Origin: JAAZMI01 sp964603615
Lineage (GTDB): Bacteria; Bacillota; Dethiobacteria; DTU022; UBA8154
Direction: 5' to 3'
Length of the DNA stretch: 64,000 nucleotides
NCBI GenBank assembly: GCA_964603615.1
Contig: CAZRVU010000007.1
Coordinates: 1 to 64,000, forward strand
Shown here: in pieces, positions 1-8,909 of the stretch
How the letters are laid out: every line of letters begins with the position of its first letter
How positions within the stretch are numbered: position 1 is the stretch's first letter
Notes under the pieces: generated by a model
Told to the model about the DNA's origin: nothing
Databases searched by the model: none
The model's input: only the letters and a program-made list of their open reading frames with translations
Made by a program: the position numbers and the translations under genes

Positions 1-3000
1 CTACCTCCCGGCCGAGGGCATCCCGTTCAACGGTCACGGTAGCGCCCAGGGGATCGCTGGTGGCGATCAGACGGTGACAGGGATCGTATTGAAAACGCAT
101 TTTCTCCTCTCCGGCCACCCAAAGACCGGTCATGTTTCCGGCGGCATCGTAGCCAAACTGCTGGTGCTGGCCTAAGGCGTTGGTGATGCTCACCAGACGG
201 CGGGCCCCGTCGTAATGGTAGTAGGTGGTCTCACCGGTAAAGTCTCTGTAGGAGATAAGATTATTGTTGCCGTTGTAGCCGTGCTCAGCGGTGGCCGTGG
301 CGGCATCGATCTCTTTGATGATATTGCCGTTGGCATCGCGTTCGTAACCCCGGCTTACCCCCCGCTCATCGGTGGCCAGCAGGGCGTAGCAGCAATCATG
401 GATCCGGATTTTCTCCGCCCCGTCGGGGTGGCGGAATTTGATCAGCCGCCCGTTGCCATCCTGTTCAAGCTGAGCTGTATGGCCCAGCTCATCGGTAGTG
501 GAGATGATCCGGTAACCAAACTCGTCGTAAACAGAAAAGCTGCTGCCGCCCCCCGAGTGGTGAGCGGCAATAATGTTGCCATATTGATCATAATCGTGGG
601 TTGTTTTTTGCCCATCAAAGGCTGTGATGCTTACCGGCAGGCCGCGGTCATTGTAGTCGAGGGCAATCTTGCGCCCGGCGGGAGAGCGGATCTCCAGCAG
701 GCTATTTTGCTCGTTGTAGCGGTAGTGCCAGCTTCCCCCCAAGGGATCGGTGATTGCTGTAAGATTGCCCCTCTGATCGTAGTTGAAGGAGACCGCCTGC
801 CCGGCCGGATTGATCTCTTTGCTGGTCCGGCCGGCAGGGTCATATTCCCAGCGGGTCAGGCCGCCGTTGCGGTCCCGGTAGCTCACCGGCAGGCCCCTTT
901 CATACTCGAATGAAACATTCTGCCCCAGGCCGTTGACCGCCATTGTGGTCAGACCGGCCCGGCTCTCGAAGATGGCTTTGTTGCCCTCCGGATCGGTGAC
1001 TTCCACCCTCCGGGGCGAGCCGGGAAGGAGGTTGTAGTGTGTGAGATTACCGTTGGGATCGCTGAAGGAGGCCAGTAGCTTCGCTTTTCCCGCTGGCCGG
1101 TAGGAGAAGGAGACGGTACGCCGGCTCTTGCCGGTGACCATTTTAGTCAATGTACGGTCGCTATCATATTCATAATCCACGGGGATGCCCATCAGGTCCT
1201 CCGTGTGGATCAGCAGGCCCGCTTGATCGTAGCCGAAGGAAGCCCGCCGTTCGTCGGGCAGGGTGAAGGCGATGCAGCGGCGATCTCCGTCAAAAGTAAA
1301 GCGGATCGCCCGCCCGGCAGCATCGGTCACTGTTTCCAGGTTGCCCTCTTTGCTATAGGCCAGGTTGACTTCATTCCCGTAGTAATCGCTGATCGCGGTC
1401 AGCCGCCCTAAGCTCAGGCCGGGTAACTGGTCAAAGTGGTAATAGACGGGGCTTCCCTTTTCAATATAGAGCCAGTAAGCACCGTAGTCCAGCAGCCGGT
1501 GAAGGATCCCCAGCGGCGCACGTGCCTCCGCGGGTTGCTCGCTGCTGCCCTCGCCGGCAGCGGTAAAGCTCAGAACCTGCCCCGAGCCCTTGTGGATATT
1601 GACCCGGTTTCCCTTTTGTTCCACCAGCCAATCATAGGTGAAACTCCAACCGGGGCCGAAGATGCCACCGGCAGAAGAAGCGCTGTTGTAAGTCAGGGTC
1701 AGGTTAATTTCCGGGCCCAGGCCGCTGCTGCTAAATACCGTATCCTGCACGACCAGGTTCAAGGTGGCCGTGTTGATGAAGTAGCGGGGCAGCCCCTGGC
1801 GAACACAGTCCCCCGGCCCGGCGCCGCTCTGAAAATTGGTAAAGGGGTTGTCGCCGGGAGCGCCCAGGCTCTGCCCAAAGCCGGGCCAGTCCCACCCGGA
1901 AAATTCGGATGGTTCCGGTTCTGTTTTTATTTCCGGTTCCCAGGGTATCTCTGCAAAGCCTTCTGCTACCGGTACTATCCCCAGGCTTTCAATCAAACCG
2001 GGGAAAATGGCGCCGATCACCGCCCCCAGGGCTGGCAGCAGGCCGTGAATGACCGCCTGCATGGAACCTTCTCCGGCAATCCACCTGCCCAGGGAACATC
2101 CATACTCTTCCCAGCCGCCGTCGTGAGCCAATCCGGTGCGGGCGAACAGGATCATTGTCCCCCCGAAAACAAGGACCATGATGGCTGCCGTTAACCCGCT
2201 TTCCCCTTTACCTTTGACGGCCATGATCACCGCCAGTACTGCCAGGACCCAAAAGGCGATCGACCCGGTATGGGGAAGGAAAGGCAAAATGACCATCAAA
2301 GCAAGGCCTGCGGTCAGACCAGCGCCGGAAACGACAGCCGGGGAGGTGGGGAAGGGTTTGGCAACCGGCATGTTAAAAAGGCGCCGGCAGTCGGACCAGG
2401 CCAGCCGGGCCACCAGAAAAAGAAAACTATGTGTGCCCTGGCTTAGAACCAGTAAAAGGGCCAAGGCCAGCAACAGGGTTGTGGCCCGGTTTGCTATAAA
2501 ATGGCTGGTACGGGAGGCGAGCAGGAAACCCAATCGCAAGCCTACTGCTGCCCCGCCCAGAAGTAGTGGCAGCGCTGCCGCCCCGGAACGCCGGTAGGCA
2601 GCGCTTAGAAAAGGCGCAGTTCCCGCCAGATCTGTTTGCAGGCCGGGCAGGCCTTTTTGCTGGACCCGTGCGATCAGGCTGAAAATCAATCCGGAACAGA
2701 GGGTCCAAAACAGGGTCCCGCCCAGTATTCCGCCCTTGAGGGCCAGGATCATGCCCAGATAGGGTTTGGTTATTTTGTAGAAACCGTTATTTTTTACTAC
2801 TAGAAGGTAGGTGTGCAGAATCCAGACTGCGCCAAACAGAACGGCCATGATCACCAGTTTCCGGGGCAGCTGTTTCAGAAAACGCTCCAAAAGGAGCCTG
2901 GCCAGTTCCGGTAGGGTGCGGGGGAAACCGGGAGGAAGGGCCTCCTCTGTCTCCAGCCCGGCGATTTTTTGATCCACCGATACGCCGGCGGAGGCGGGGC

Positions 3001-3214
3001 CGGTTTCCATAACCGGACGTTTTTTTTCCACCCATTCTGTTCCGTTCCAGGCTAACCAGGCTCCATCGACGGACCGGATCTGCCACCATACCCCGGCCGG
3101 ATCTTCCAGTTGCAGCCGGCCTACTGCTTCCACAAAAGCTTCCGCGGTGATCGCACCTCTTTCCAGATCGCCGCGTAAAATGGAGTAAGCAGTTTCAGCT
3201 TCCTGAAAGTTCAT
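1..3214 (-). CDS. RHS/YD-repeat protein with N-terminal membrane domain (partial, 3' end outside window)
   Basis: Reading the minus strand from the ATG at 3214 gives an open frame without a stop to the left edge, at least 1071 residues. Residues 1-70 carry a soluble segment with 'VWWQIRSVDGAWLAWNG'. Residues about 118-415 are hydrophobic and hold several membrane segments. Residues about 483-525 ('NLVVQDTVFSSSGLG', 'FGPGWSFTYD') look like the DUF6531-type region that opens RHS proteins. From about residue 600 YD repeats follow ('TRWEYDPAGRT', 'SFNYDQRGNLTAI', 'ITDPLGGSWHYRYN'). RHS repeats form a beta cocoon that often encloses a C-terminal toxin or adhesive domain, but that end lies outside the window. 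It starts 53 bp after the propeller gene and is probably in the same operon. Composition is GC-rich compared with the right half of the window. Family identity is firm; function is unknown. Confidence 0.85.
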   Translation of the reverse strand, partial: MNFQEAETAYSILRGDLERGAITAEAFVEAVGRLQLEDPAGVWWQIRSVDGAWLAWNGTEWVEKKRPVMETGPASAGVSVDQKIAGLETEEALPPGFPRTLPELARLLLERFLKQLPRKLVIMAVLFGAVWILHTYLLVVKNNGFYKITKPYLGMILALKGGILGGTLFWTLCSGLIFSLIARVQQKGLPGLQTDLAGTAPFLSAAYRRSGAAALPLLLGGAAVGLRLGFLLASRTSHFIANRATTLLLALALLLVLSQGTHSFLFLVARLAWSDCRRLFNMPVAKPFPTSPAVVSGAGLTAGLALMVILPFLPHTGSIAFWVLAVLAVIMAVKGKGESGLTAAIMVLVFGGTMILFARTGLAHDGGWEEYGCSLGRWIAGEGSMQAVIHGLLPALGAVIGAIFPGLIESLGIVPVAEGFAEIPWEPEIKTEPEPSEFSGWDWPGFGQSLGAPGDNPFTNFQSGAGPGDCVRQGLPRYFINTATLNLVVQDTVFSSSGLGPEINLTLTYNSASSAGGIFGPGWSFTYDWLVEQKGNRVNIHKGSGQVLSFTAAGEGSSEQPAEARAPLGILHRLLDYGAYWLYIEKGSPVYYHFDQLPGLSLGRLTAISDYYGNEVNLAYSKEGNLETVTDAAGRAIRFTFDGDRRCIAFTLPDERRASFGYDQAGLLIHTEDLMGIPVDYEYDSDRTLTKMVTGKSRRTVSFSYRPAGKAKLLASFSDPNGNLTHYNLLPGSPRRVEVTDPEGNKAIFESRAGLTTMAVNGLGQNVSFEYERGLPVSYRDRNGGLTRWEYDPAGRTSKEINPAGQAVSFNYDQRGNLTAITDPLGGSWHYRYNEQNSLLEIRSPAGRKIALDYNDRGLPVSITAFDGQKTTHDYDQYGNIIAAHHSGGGSSFSVYDEFGYRIISTTDELGHTAQLEQDGNGRLIKFRHPDGAEKIRIHDCCYALLATDERGVSRGYERDANGNIIKEIDAATATAEHGYNGNNNLISYRDFTGETTYYHYDGARRLVSITNALGQHQQFGYDAAGNMTGLWVAGEEKMRFQYDPCHRLIATSDPLGATVTVERDALGREV

Positions 3215-3267
3215 GTTCTTTTTCCCTTCTTTCTTGTATCGGATTCCATTTCAGCGTTTTCCGTAGA

Positions 3268-4287
3268 CTACAAAGCAGAGGCATCGACGCGAGTGATTCC
3301 GTCATGGGTGCCCAACCAGAGATTACCGTTGGCATCCTGCAGCATCGCTTTCACTTCATTGTCGGAGAGGCCTTGGTGAATTGTATATAGCTCCTGGAGA
3401 CTGCCGGATTGCCGGAGGAGCCCATCATACTCGGTACCAAACCAGTAATCTCCCTCCCGGTCCTGGTAGATCGAACGCACTTTGGCCCCGGGCAGCCCCT
3501 CTTTTGGACCAAATACCCCATCCAGAATCCATCGCTCTTGCGGCAGATCATACAACAATTTTACCGCTCCGCCGCGATCATAAAAACCGGTGCCAACCCA
3601 GGTTGCCCCATGCTGATCTTCGATCAAGGTATTAATGTTATTATGGGGCAGGCCTTCCGCAGTGGAAAAATATTGCCACTGTCCGTTCTTTAAATAGGAG
3701 AGGCCGCCCCGCGGGGCGACATACGATCCGAACCAGAGTCCCCCCCGGCTGTCTTCGGCGATCACATTGACCATATCAACCAGCAGCCCATCGGCCGCGG
3801 TCAAAGCTGACCACCGGTCATCGAGCTGGTGGGCTACGCCGCCGAAGGTGCCCGCCCAGATTGTTCCCTGCCGATCCTCCAGCAAAGCGGTAACCTTGTT
3901 GTGGGGTAGCCCAATGGTCATATCGTTGTGGCAAAACGAAACACCATCATAACAGGTCAGACCTTCATGGTGGCCGATCCACAGGTTTCCGGCCCGATCT
4001 ACCAGCAGGGCACGCACGTAGCGAAAAGGCTTTTCATCCTGCAGCTCGTGCAACAAAATGCCGGTCCCCCGGTCCAGGGCAAAGACGCCGTCCTTGCCTC
4101 CGGCCCAGATGATCTCACCCTGTTCTGCCAGGGCGGATATCTCATGGGGCGGCCGGATGATCTCCCACCCGGGTAAGATCTCTGCCTGCTCTGCCTGCTC
4201 TACCCGGTGGGCAATCACCCCGCCCAGCGCAGAGAGGAGGACGAAGCCTGCTACAACCAAACTAAGCGGCAACCACCACCGGCGCAT
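3268..4287 (-). CDS. Membrane-anchored beta-propeller protein with two-component-regulator propeller repeats
   Basis: The 339-residue product starts with a single hydrophobic segment (residues about 5-26) that anchors it to the membrane with the rest outside. The body consists of Reg_prop-type repeats with the pattern GL..N.V..L..D..G..W.GT: 'GLPHNKVTALLEDRQGTIW', 'GLPHNNINTLIEDQHGATW', 'GLSDNEVKAMLQDANGNLW'. Such propellers usually form the sensor half of hybrid histidine kinases, but no kinase or other output domain is present. It lies 25 bp downstream of the ABC ATPase and 53 bp upstream of the RHS gene, all on the minus strand. A ligand-sensing or scaffold role for the transporter or RHS protein is an inference only. 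Confidence 0.8.
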   Translation of the reverse strand: MRRWWLPLSLVVAGFVLLSALGGVIAHRVEQAEQAEILPGWEIIRPPHEISALAEQGEIIWAGGKDGVFALDRGTGILLHELQDEKPFRYVRALLVDRAGNLWIGHHEGLTCYDGVSFCHNDMTIGLPHNKVTALLEDRQGTIWAGTFGGVAHQLDDRWSALTAADGLLVDMVNVIAEDSRGGLWFGSYVAPRGGLSYLKNGQWQYFSTAEGLPHNNINTLIEDQHGATWVGTGFYDRGGAVKLLYDLPQERWILDGVFGPKEGLPGAKVRSIYQDREGDYWFGTEYDGLLRQSGSLQELYTIHQGLSDNEVKAMLQDANGNLWLGTHDGITRVDASAL

Positions 4288-4312
4288 CTTTGAGATCCCC
4301 TTTCCATTTGTT

Positions 4313-5041
4313 TCATGGTTTCATGCTCTGCCCGAGCTGTATCCGGGCTGCTTCTGTCTTCCGGTAGGGCAGGCTACGCTGCCCTACCGGGCCCAACCGG
4401 CCTTGCTCCATAGTCAGGACCCGCCCGCCGATCTGTTCCGCTTCGGCGGCGTCGTGGGTTACGTAAACCAGGGCCGTTCCGTTTCTGGCAACCAAAGCTA
4501 TAATCAGTTCCAGCATCTCTGTTTTCAGGGCCTCATCCAGATTGACCAGCGGTTCGTCCATCAGCAGGCACGGGGGCCGGGGGGCCAGGGTCCGGGCTAA
4601 AGCTACGCGCCGGGCCTGGCCGCCGGAAAGTTGATCCGGGTAACGCTGTTCAAAGCCGGGCAGGCCGACACTTTCCAGTACCTTCTTCAACCTGAGCTGC
4701 CTCTCGGTCCGGGGCAGGTCTGTCAGGCCAAACAGAATATTTCCGGCCACGGTCAGATGAGGCCACAGTGCGGGGGTTTGAAAAACAAAACCTATCCCGC
4801 GCCGGTAGGGGGAAAGAACCCATCCTGGACGACTGGCCAGAGCCCCGTGAATATACATTTCCCCCGCATCGGGCAGCTCCAGGCCGGCGAGGAGACGCAA
4901 CAGGGTGGTTTTACCACTTCCGGAAGAACCGCGGATTACAAGAGTGGCACCGGATGCCAGTTCGAAAGAGGCCGCATCGACAGCCCGTGTTTCTCCAAAA
5001 AATTTGCTCAAGCCACGGATCGAAAGAAGTTTTTCTGACAT
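4313..5041 (-). CDS. ABC transporter ATP-binding protein (Fe3+/thiamine/phosphonate type)
   Basis: This 242-residue ATPase would power the importer encoded by the two genes upstream. It has Walker A 'GSSGSGKTT', the signature 'LSGGQARRVALARTL', Walker B 'CLLMDEPL' and the switch histidine in 'VYVTHD'. An upstream in-frame ATG at 5140 exists, but the start at 5041 (MSEKLLSIRGL) is preferred because AAAGGAG sits just before it and the family begins there. Its ATG overlaps the permease stop by one base (TAATG), showing translational coupling. Family membership is clear; the substrate is not decided by the ATPase. Confidence 0.9.
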   Translation of the reverse strand: MSEKLLSIRGLSKFFGETRAVDAASFELASGATLVIRGSSGSGKTTLLRLLAGLELPDAGEMYIHGALASRPGWVLSPYRRGIGFVFQTPALWPHLTVAGNILFGLTDLPRTERQLRLKKVLESVGLPGFEQRYPDQLSGGQARRVALARTLAPRPPCLLMDEPLVNLDEALKTEMLELIIALVARNGTALVYVTHDAAEAEQIGGRVLTMEQGRLGPVGQRSLPYRKTEAARIQLGQSMKP

Positions 5042-6684
5042 TATCGGCTCCTTTTTCCGCTGTTTAAACGGATCCACAGGGAAAACATCACTAATACCAA
5101 AATGCCCGCCGCGACTGTCGCTGCGGTCATGACCAGGCACAAACCGGCTACCATTTCTGTCGCACCGTAATGGAGGAGATTATAAAGTCGCATCGTCAGG
5201 GTAGCCATCCCCGGCGGGGCGACGATCAGGGTGGCGCCCAGTTCGGCCAGGGTAAGAGCAAAACAGAGTGCGGCGGCGGCCAGCAGGCCCGGCGCGAGCA
5301 GCGGCAGCCGTACCTTTAGCCAGGTATCTACCGGACGGCGCTGCAAAACGCGTGCCGCATCCACCAGAAGGGGGTCGGTGCGCCGCAGTTGGGCGGTTAG
5401 AAGCAGGGCGGCCAGGGGAGTGAAACGGGCCAGCGCGGCCAGAAGAGGCATGGCGACGCTTCCATAAACACCGCCCCAGAGAGGACGGTTCCAGATGACG
5501 ATCAGGCCGATCCCCACCAGGGGTGCCGGCACGGCCAAAGGCAGGGTTGCCAGGAACCACCACCTTTTCTGGGCTTTTCCCGGGCGAACCAGTTTTACAG
5601 CCGCGGCATAGGCAGGCGGCAGCACTAGCAGCGCCGCCGCAAAAGCCAGCCCCAGGCTAAAGATGATTTCAGAGCGGGCAAGGGAAAGGCTTTTACGCAG
5701 GCCTTCCCCTCCCCCGGCGGAGAGACTGAGAGAAATCAGCGGGACCAGGATCTGCAGAAGCACGAGTACAGCGGCGCCACATTGTAAGGTGCGCAGCCAA
5801 AGGGGCCACCGGGGCCTGTTTCGCCATGGGCGTACTCCCCGGGGAGAACGCAGGGCCGCCTCCCGCAGGGCCGACTGAAAGGAGTAGATCACTGCTGCTG
5901 CCAGTAAAAACAGCGGTAAAGCCAGCAAGAAAGCAGAAGCGGAGACACCGGTAGCGCTGTGTTCGGCGAATATTTCCAGAGGGTAGACGTTCTTGCCGAA
6001 AAGGGCAGTGACGCTGTAGTCCATAATACTGAGGATAAAGATTACGCCTCCCCCGGCCAGGATAGCCGGGGCTGCCAGGGGCAGGGCAATCCGGGCCAAA
6101 ACGGTGCCGTCAGAACGTCCCATTCTTCCTGCTTCGATCAGGTATGGATCCACGGTTTCCAGGCCAACCAGGGCCAACCCCACTGCCAGGGGTAACAGGG
6201 CCATTACCTGGACCCACCAGGCGGCGCTCCATCCGCTGAAAGAGGGCAAGGCAGCCCCGAAGCGAGAGGCTGCCGCCGCATTGAGGGAGGTGACAGTGCT
6301 GTTCCAGGCTAAAGCGTGAATATAGGGGGGCATGGCCGCAAAGATCACCGTTAACCAGCGCAAGTGCAGGTGGGATTTTTTATACCAGGTCCACATGACG
6401 GTGGCCACCAAAGTTCCGATAATCATGGCCGCGATGGCCACCGCCGCGGAAAGCCGGATGCTGTTCAGGAGTAAGATCCCTCTGCGGGCAGCCGAAGAAG
6501 CCAGCGCCGCCCGGGAAATACCACCCGCCAGGCCATAGGCCCCCAGGTCGACAAACAAAACGAACAAAGGGGAAAAGACCAGGAGCAAGAATACAGCCAG
6601 AAGCAGATGGTGGATAAAAGAGGCGGCTGTGTAGCGTGCCGGCTCAGCGCGCCACCGCAAAGATAGTGTTCGCTTGTTTGCCAT
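5041..6684 (-). CDS. ABC transporter permease, fused double-domain (FbpB/ThiP-like)
   Basis: The protein is about 547 residues with roughly twelve membrane segments and two copies of the permease domain. Each half has the cytoplasmic EAA-type loop that docks on the ATPase: 'EAGRMGRSDGTVLARIALPL' in the first half and 'DAARVLQRRPVDTWLKVRL' in the second. Fused permeases of this kind serve ferric iron, thiamine and 2-aminoethylphosphonate importers. Two ATG codons are possible, 6702 and 6684; the second is chosen because AAGGAA lies at a better distance. The gene is GC-rich (40 of 60 bases at 5221-5280). It sits between the binding-protein gene (48 bp gap from this start) and the ATPase gene. 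Confidence 0.88.
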   Translation of the reverse strand: MANKRTLSLRWRAEPARYTAASFIHHLLLAVFLLLVFSPLFVLFVDLGAYGLAGGISRAALASSAARRGILLLNSIRLSAAVAIAAMIIGTLVATVMWTWYKKSHLHLRWLTVIFAAMPPYIHALAWNSTVTSLNAAAASRFGAALPSFSGWSAAWWVQVMALLPLAVGLALVGLETVDPYLIEAGRMGRSDGTVLARIALPLAAPAILAGGGVIFILSIMDYSVTALFGKNVYPLEIFAEHSATGVSASAFLLALPLFLLAAAVIYSFQSALREAALRSPRGVRPWRNRPRWPLWLRTLQCGAAVLVLLQILVPLISLSLSAGGGEGLRKSLSLARSEIIFSLGLAFAAALLVLPPAYAAAVKLVRPGKAQKRWWFLATLPLAVPAPLVGIGLIVIWNRPLWGGVYGSVAMPLLAALARFTPLAALLLTAQLRRTDPLLVDAARVLQRRPVDTWLKVRLPLLAPGLLAAAALCFALTLAELGATLIVAPPGMATLTMRLYNLLHYGATEMVAGLCLVMTAATVAAGILVLVMFSLWIRLNSGKRSR

Positions 6685-6731
6685 ATTCTTTCCTTTTCTC
6701 ATAGCAGTAATCCCCCAAAGAGGTAACCGGA

Positions 6732-7775
6732 TTAACGGATAAACAGATCACTCAGCTCTGCCTTGACCTGTTCCAGCTCCTGATAAACTTGTGCAAAGTC
6801 AACCTGCATCAGGCGGGCTCCCTCAACTGCAAAACAGTCCTGCTCAACTGGAATATCCCGCACGGGAAGGTGGCTCCAGCCGATCTCGACCAGATGCTGT
6901 TCTACCTCTGTGCTCAAAAGATAATCGATTAGGCGTTGGGCTTCCTCTGGATTGGGACCTCCTTTAATCCGGGCAACTGTATTCGGAATAACCAGGGCTC
7001 CCAAACCCCCTGCCTCCTGGTCGGGCAAAATAATCGCCACCGCTTTGCCTCCGCTCACGGCCGCACAGGCATCATCAGTATCGGTTAGGCCAAAAAGGAG
7101 TTGGCCATCGGCTACCTGATCCCGGACCACCGAATTACCGTCGACCACACTTACCCCACTTTCTTGCAGTGCAGTATAGTAGTGCCTGGCCTGCTCAGGA
7201 CCCAGATAGGCGTAGAGGGCGGCGGCATGAGTGGCGGTAGTCCCGAACATGGGATAGGCTATGCCGATTTTTTCGGCCGGCCAGTTGGGGTCGACCAGGT
7301 CAAAAATTGAACGGGGGTAATCTTCCGGTGCAAGCAGATCTGTATTGACAATGATAATGCGTGCCCGCCCGGCCATGGCTGCCCAGTAACCTGCAGGATC
7401 GACAAAGGTATCCGGGATATCGCTGGTACTTGGGGAGCTAAAAGTATCCAGGACCCCTTCTTCTTTTAGCAACAGTGTTTGGATGATTTCACCATTCCAA
7501 AAAACATCGGCTTGCGGGTTTGTCTTTTCGGCGATTAGCCGGTTGACCATCCCCGTGGTCTTGGTAGCCTCTACATCATAAACGGCCTTGACTTTGATCC
7601 CCGTTTCGGATTCGAACTCCTTCAAGATCGGTTCGGAGTAGATCTGATCTACTGAAGTATAGATCACCACGGTAGACTGTGTTTTACCCTGGTTACAACC
7701 GGCGATAAAGACTAAAAGCAGTGCACCGAGCAGAATTACTGTTGCAAAGAAACGAAAACGGTAAAGTTTAAACAT
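6732..7775 (-). CDS. ABC transporter substrate-binding lipoprotein (Fe3+/2-aminoethylphosphonate-type)
   Basis: The 347-residue protein begins with a lipoprotein signal, a hydrophobic stretch followed by the lipobox 'VFIAGC' with the lipidated cysteine at about residue 27. After it comes a family-1 extracellular binding fold of the FbpA/FutA class ('VVIYTSVDQIYSEPIL', 'NPQADVFWNGEI', 'GYWAAMAGRARIIIVNTD'). It would capture the substrate outside the membrane and hand it to the fused permease encoded next. The family suggests ferric iron or a small organic anion or phosphonate; the sequence does not settle this. It is the first gene of the five-gene minus-strand run and has CAGTTTCC-free, AT-rich DNA upstream with an AGGAGG site ahead of the ATG. 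Confidence 0.87.
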   Translation of the reverse strand: MFKLYRFRFFATVILLGALLLVFIAGCNQGKTQSTVVIYTSVDQIYSEPILKEFESETGIKVKAVYDVEATKTTGMVNRLIAEKTNPQADVFWNGEIIQTLLLKEEGVLDTFSSPSTSDIPDTFVDPAGYWAAMAGRARIIIVNTDLLAPEDYPRSIFDLVDPNWPAEKIGIAYPMFGTTATHAAALYAYLGPEQARHYYTALQESGVSVVDGNSVVRDQVADGQLLFGLTDTDDACAAVSGGKAVAIILPDQEAGGLGALVIPNTVARIKGGPNPEEAQRLIDYLLSTEVEQHLVEIGWSHLPVRDIPVEQDCFAVEGARLMQVDFAQVYQELEQVKAELSDLFIR

Positions 7776-7976
7776 GTTTATTTGACCTCCTCAATTAATA
7801 TAAATCAGTTTCAAGGGCGATACCAACGAAAAGTAAATAGTTTTCTTTTAGCGGACAACTTTTTCTTTTTTCATGATCAAGGCAACACCCCTCATATTAT
7901 TTTTTTAAAAGTTGGCATTTGCTGCAAGGACAGTGGCTGCCCGTCGCTGCAGAAAACGCACGAACAGCCATGATTT

Positions 7977-8531
7977 TTATTGTTCCGAACCCGGCGTTTT
8001 GGGGATCTCCGGTATGATCCCGGTTTCGAAGCGGAACTTTTGGACGATCTCTTCCAGCGTTGCCGTATCAATTTGCGGGTGCAAAAGGTGAATGGTTTGC
8101 GTTTGTTTTTCTGTACCGTAAATGATGGAAAGGATATCACTTGTGATTTCTACGGCTTTTAGGCGGATGCCACCCTGGTTGAACTTGATGATCTTCGTGC
8201 CCAGCAGAATGCCAAAATAGGAGATAAACACTTCTGCATCCTCGATCACTTTCGGTTGCGCCGTTTCAGCAGAAGTGCTGCTGATAACAGCCGTGCAGAT
8301 GTGCAGAATTGGGTTTTCGGCGATGAGACGCGCTATCTTAAGTTTGTTGAGTTCGCTTAACCAGAAGCCTGTTAAAATAATGCCGGCGATAATCGTCACT
8401 GCCGGGAAAAGCAAAACGAGGAAGGCGGCATTTGTTTCCCCTAAAACGAAAAGGATCACACCTGTCAGAATACTAAAAATGGCTAAAGCCGCAAAAACAT
8501 ATGTCCGGCGCTTGATCGTTTTCAAATGCAA
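7977..8531 (-). CDS. Hypothetical membrane protein with two N-terminal transmembrane helices
   Basis: I do not recognise this 184-residue protein. Residues about 11-32 and 36-58 are two hydrophobic helices separated by a very short turn, followed by about 125 soluble residues with alternating beta-like stretches ('EVFISYFGILLGTKIIKF', 'GIRLKAVEITSDILSIIYG'). The shape resembles two-helix proteins with a cytoplasmic YcxB- or PH-like beta domain, but no diagnostic motif is present. It is flanked by the importer operon (about 200 bp downstream) and the LuxR-type gene (about 380 bp upstream), and looks like a single-gene unit. AGGGG lies ahead of the ATG. Confidence 0.6.
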   Translation of the reverse strand: MHLKTIKRRTYVFAALAIFSILTGVILFVLGETNAAFLVLLFPAVTIIAGIILTGFWLSELNKLKIARLIAENPILHICTAVISSTSAETAQPKVIEDAEVFISYFGILLGTKIIKFNQGGIRLKAVEITSDILSIIYGTEKQTQTIHLLHPQIDTATLEEIVQKFRFETGIIPEIPKTPGSEQ

Positions 8532-8589
8532 ATCCCCTTTTTTGACAGGTTTTTTAGTTGATCACGATAAAGTATAGCAGCGTACCTAT

Positions 8590-8616
8590 AAAAAAAAACC
8601 ACCCAAAACGGGTAGT
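8590..8616 (-). terminator. Rho-independent terminator of the LuxR-type gene
   Basis: On the minus strand a 7-bp stem (ACTACCC with GGGTGGT, one T-G wobble, loop 8605-8609) is followed directly by eight T. It lies downstream of the minus-strand gene at 8910-10442 and would end that transcript before the next gene. Confidence 0.65.
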
Positions 8617-8627
8617 TTTTCCCAAAA

Positions 8628-8654
8628 CCCCCCTACCCGAAAAGGGTAGGGGGG
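8628..8654. repeat. Perfect 11-bp GC-rich inverted repeat
   Basis: CCCCCCTACCC (8628-8638) and GGGTAGGGGGG (8644-8654) are separated by the five bases GAAAA. The arm sequence resembles the adjacent terminator stem at 8590-8616, so the two may be a tandem terminator on the minus strand, where TTTT follows the stem. Confidence 0.6.
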
Positions 8655-8783
8655 CATGTTTGTGCAGAATTTGGACATTGCGCTCTGTCCGGCTCTTAAG
8701 GGATCCTTGGCTTTAGCCCAGGATGACAGAGGCACAAGATGACAGAAACTCTGGTCGAAAGAAATCCAAGATGACAGAAAATC

Positions 8784-8808
8784 AGGATGACAGATACTGA
8801 ACGGTTAC
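8784..8808 (+). repeat. Dispersed 25-nt repeat, copy 1
   Basis: One of four related 25-mers found at 8784, 8854, 42708 and 61839. They share the opening RGATRACR and the ending TRARCRGTYAC. This copy begins AGGATGACAG and ends GAACGGTTAC. The region 8700-8790 before it also carries several short AAGATGACAG units and an ATCCT...AGGAT hairpin at about 8701-8724. Confidence 0.5.
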
Positions 8809-8853
8809 CATTTTAAGAATTTTTGAAACCTACGGTGGTCAACAGTCGCTTCT

Positions 8854-8878
8854 GGGATAACGGAAACTGAACAGTCAC
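8854..8878 (+). repeat. Dispersed 25-nt repeat, copy 2
   Basis: Begins GGGATAACGG and ends GAACAGTCAC, followed by CATTTTA exactly as in copy 1 (8784), so the similarity extends a little beyond 25 bases. It lies just past the 3' end of the LuxR-type gene. Confidence 0.5.
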
Positions 8879-8909
8879 CATTTTATACTGGCGACAACTG
8901 GCGGCGCGT

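Noticed and set aside
215..913. 232-codon plus-strand open frame
   Set aside because: It lies opposite the RHS/YD gene, is rich in Val/Gly/Ala from antisense GC-rich repeats, and has no ribosome site or family resemblance.
4313..5140. Longer ATPase start at 5140
   Set aside because: The extra 33 residues overlap the permease gene and have no similarity to ABC ATPases, while ATG 5041 has a good ribosome site.
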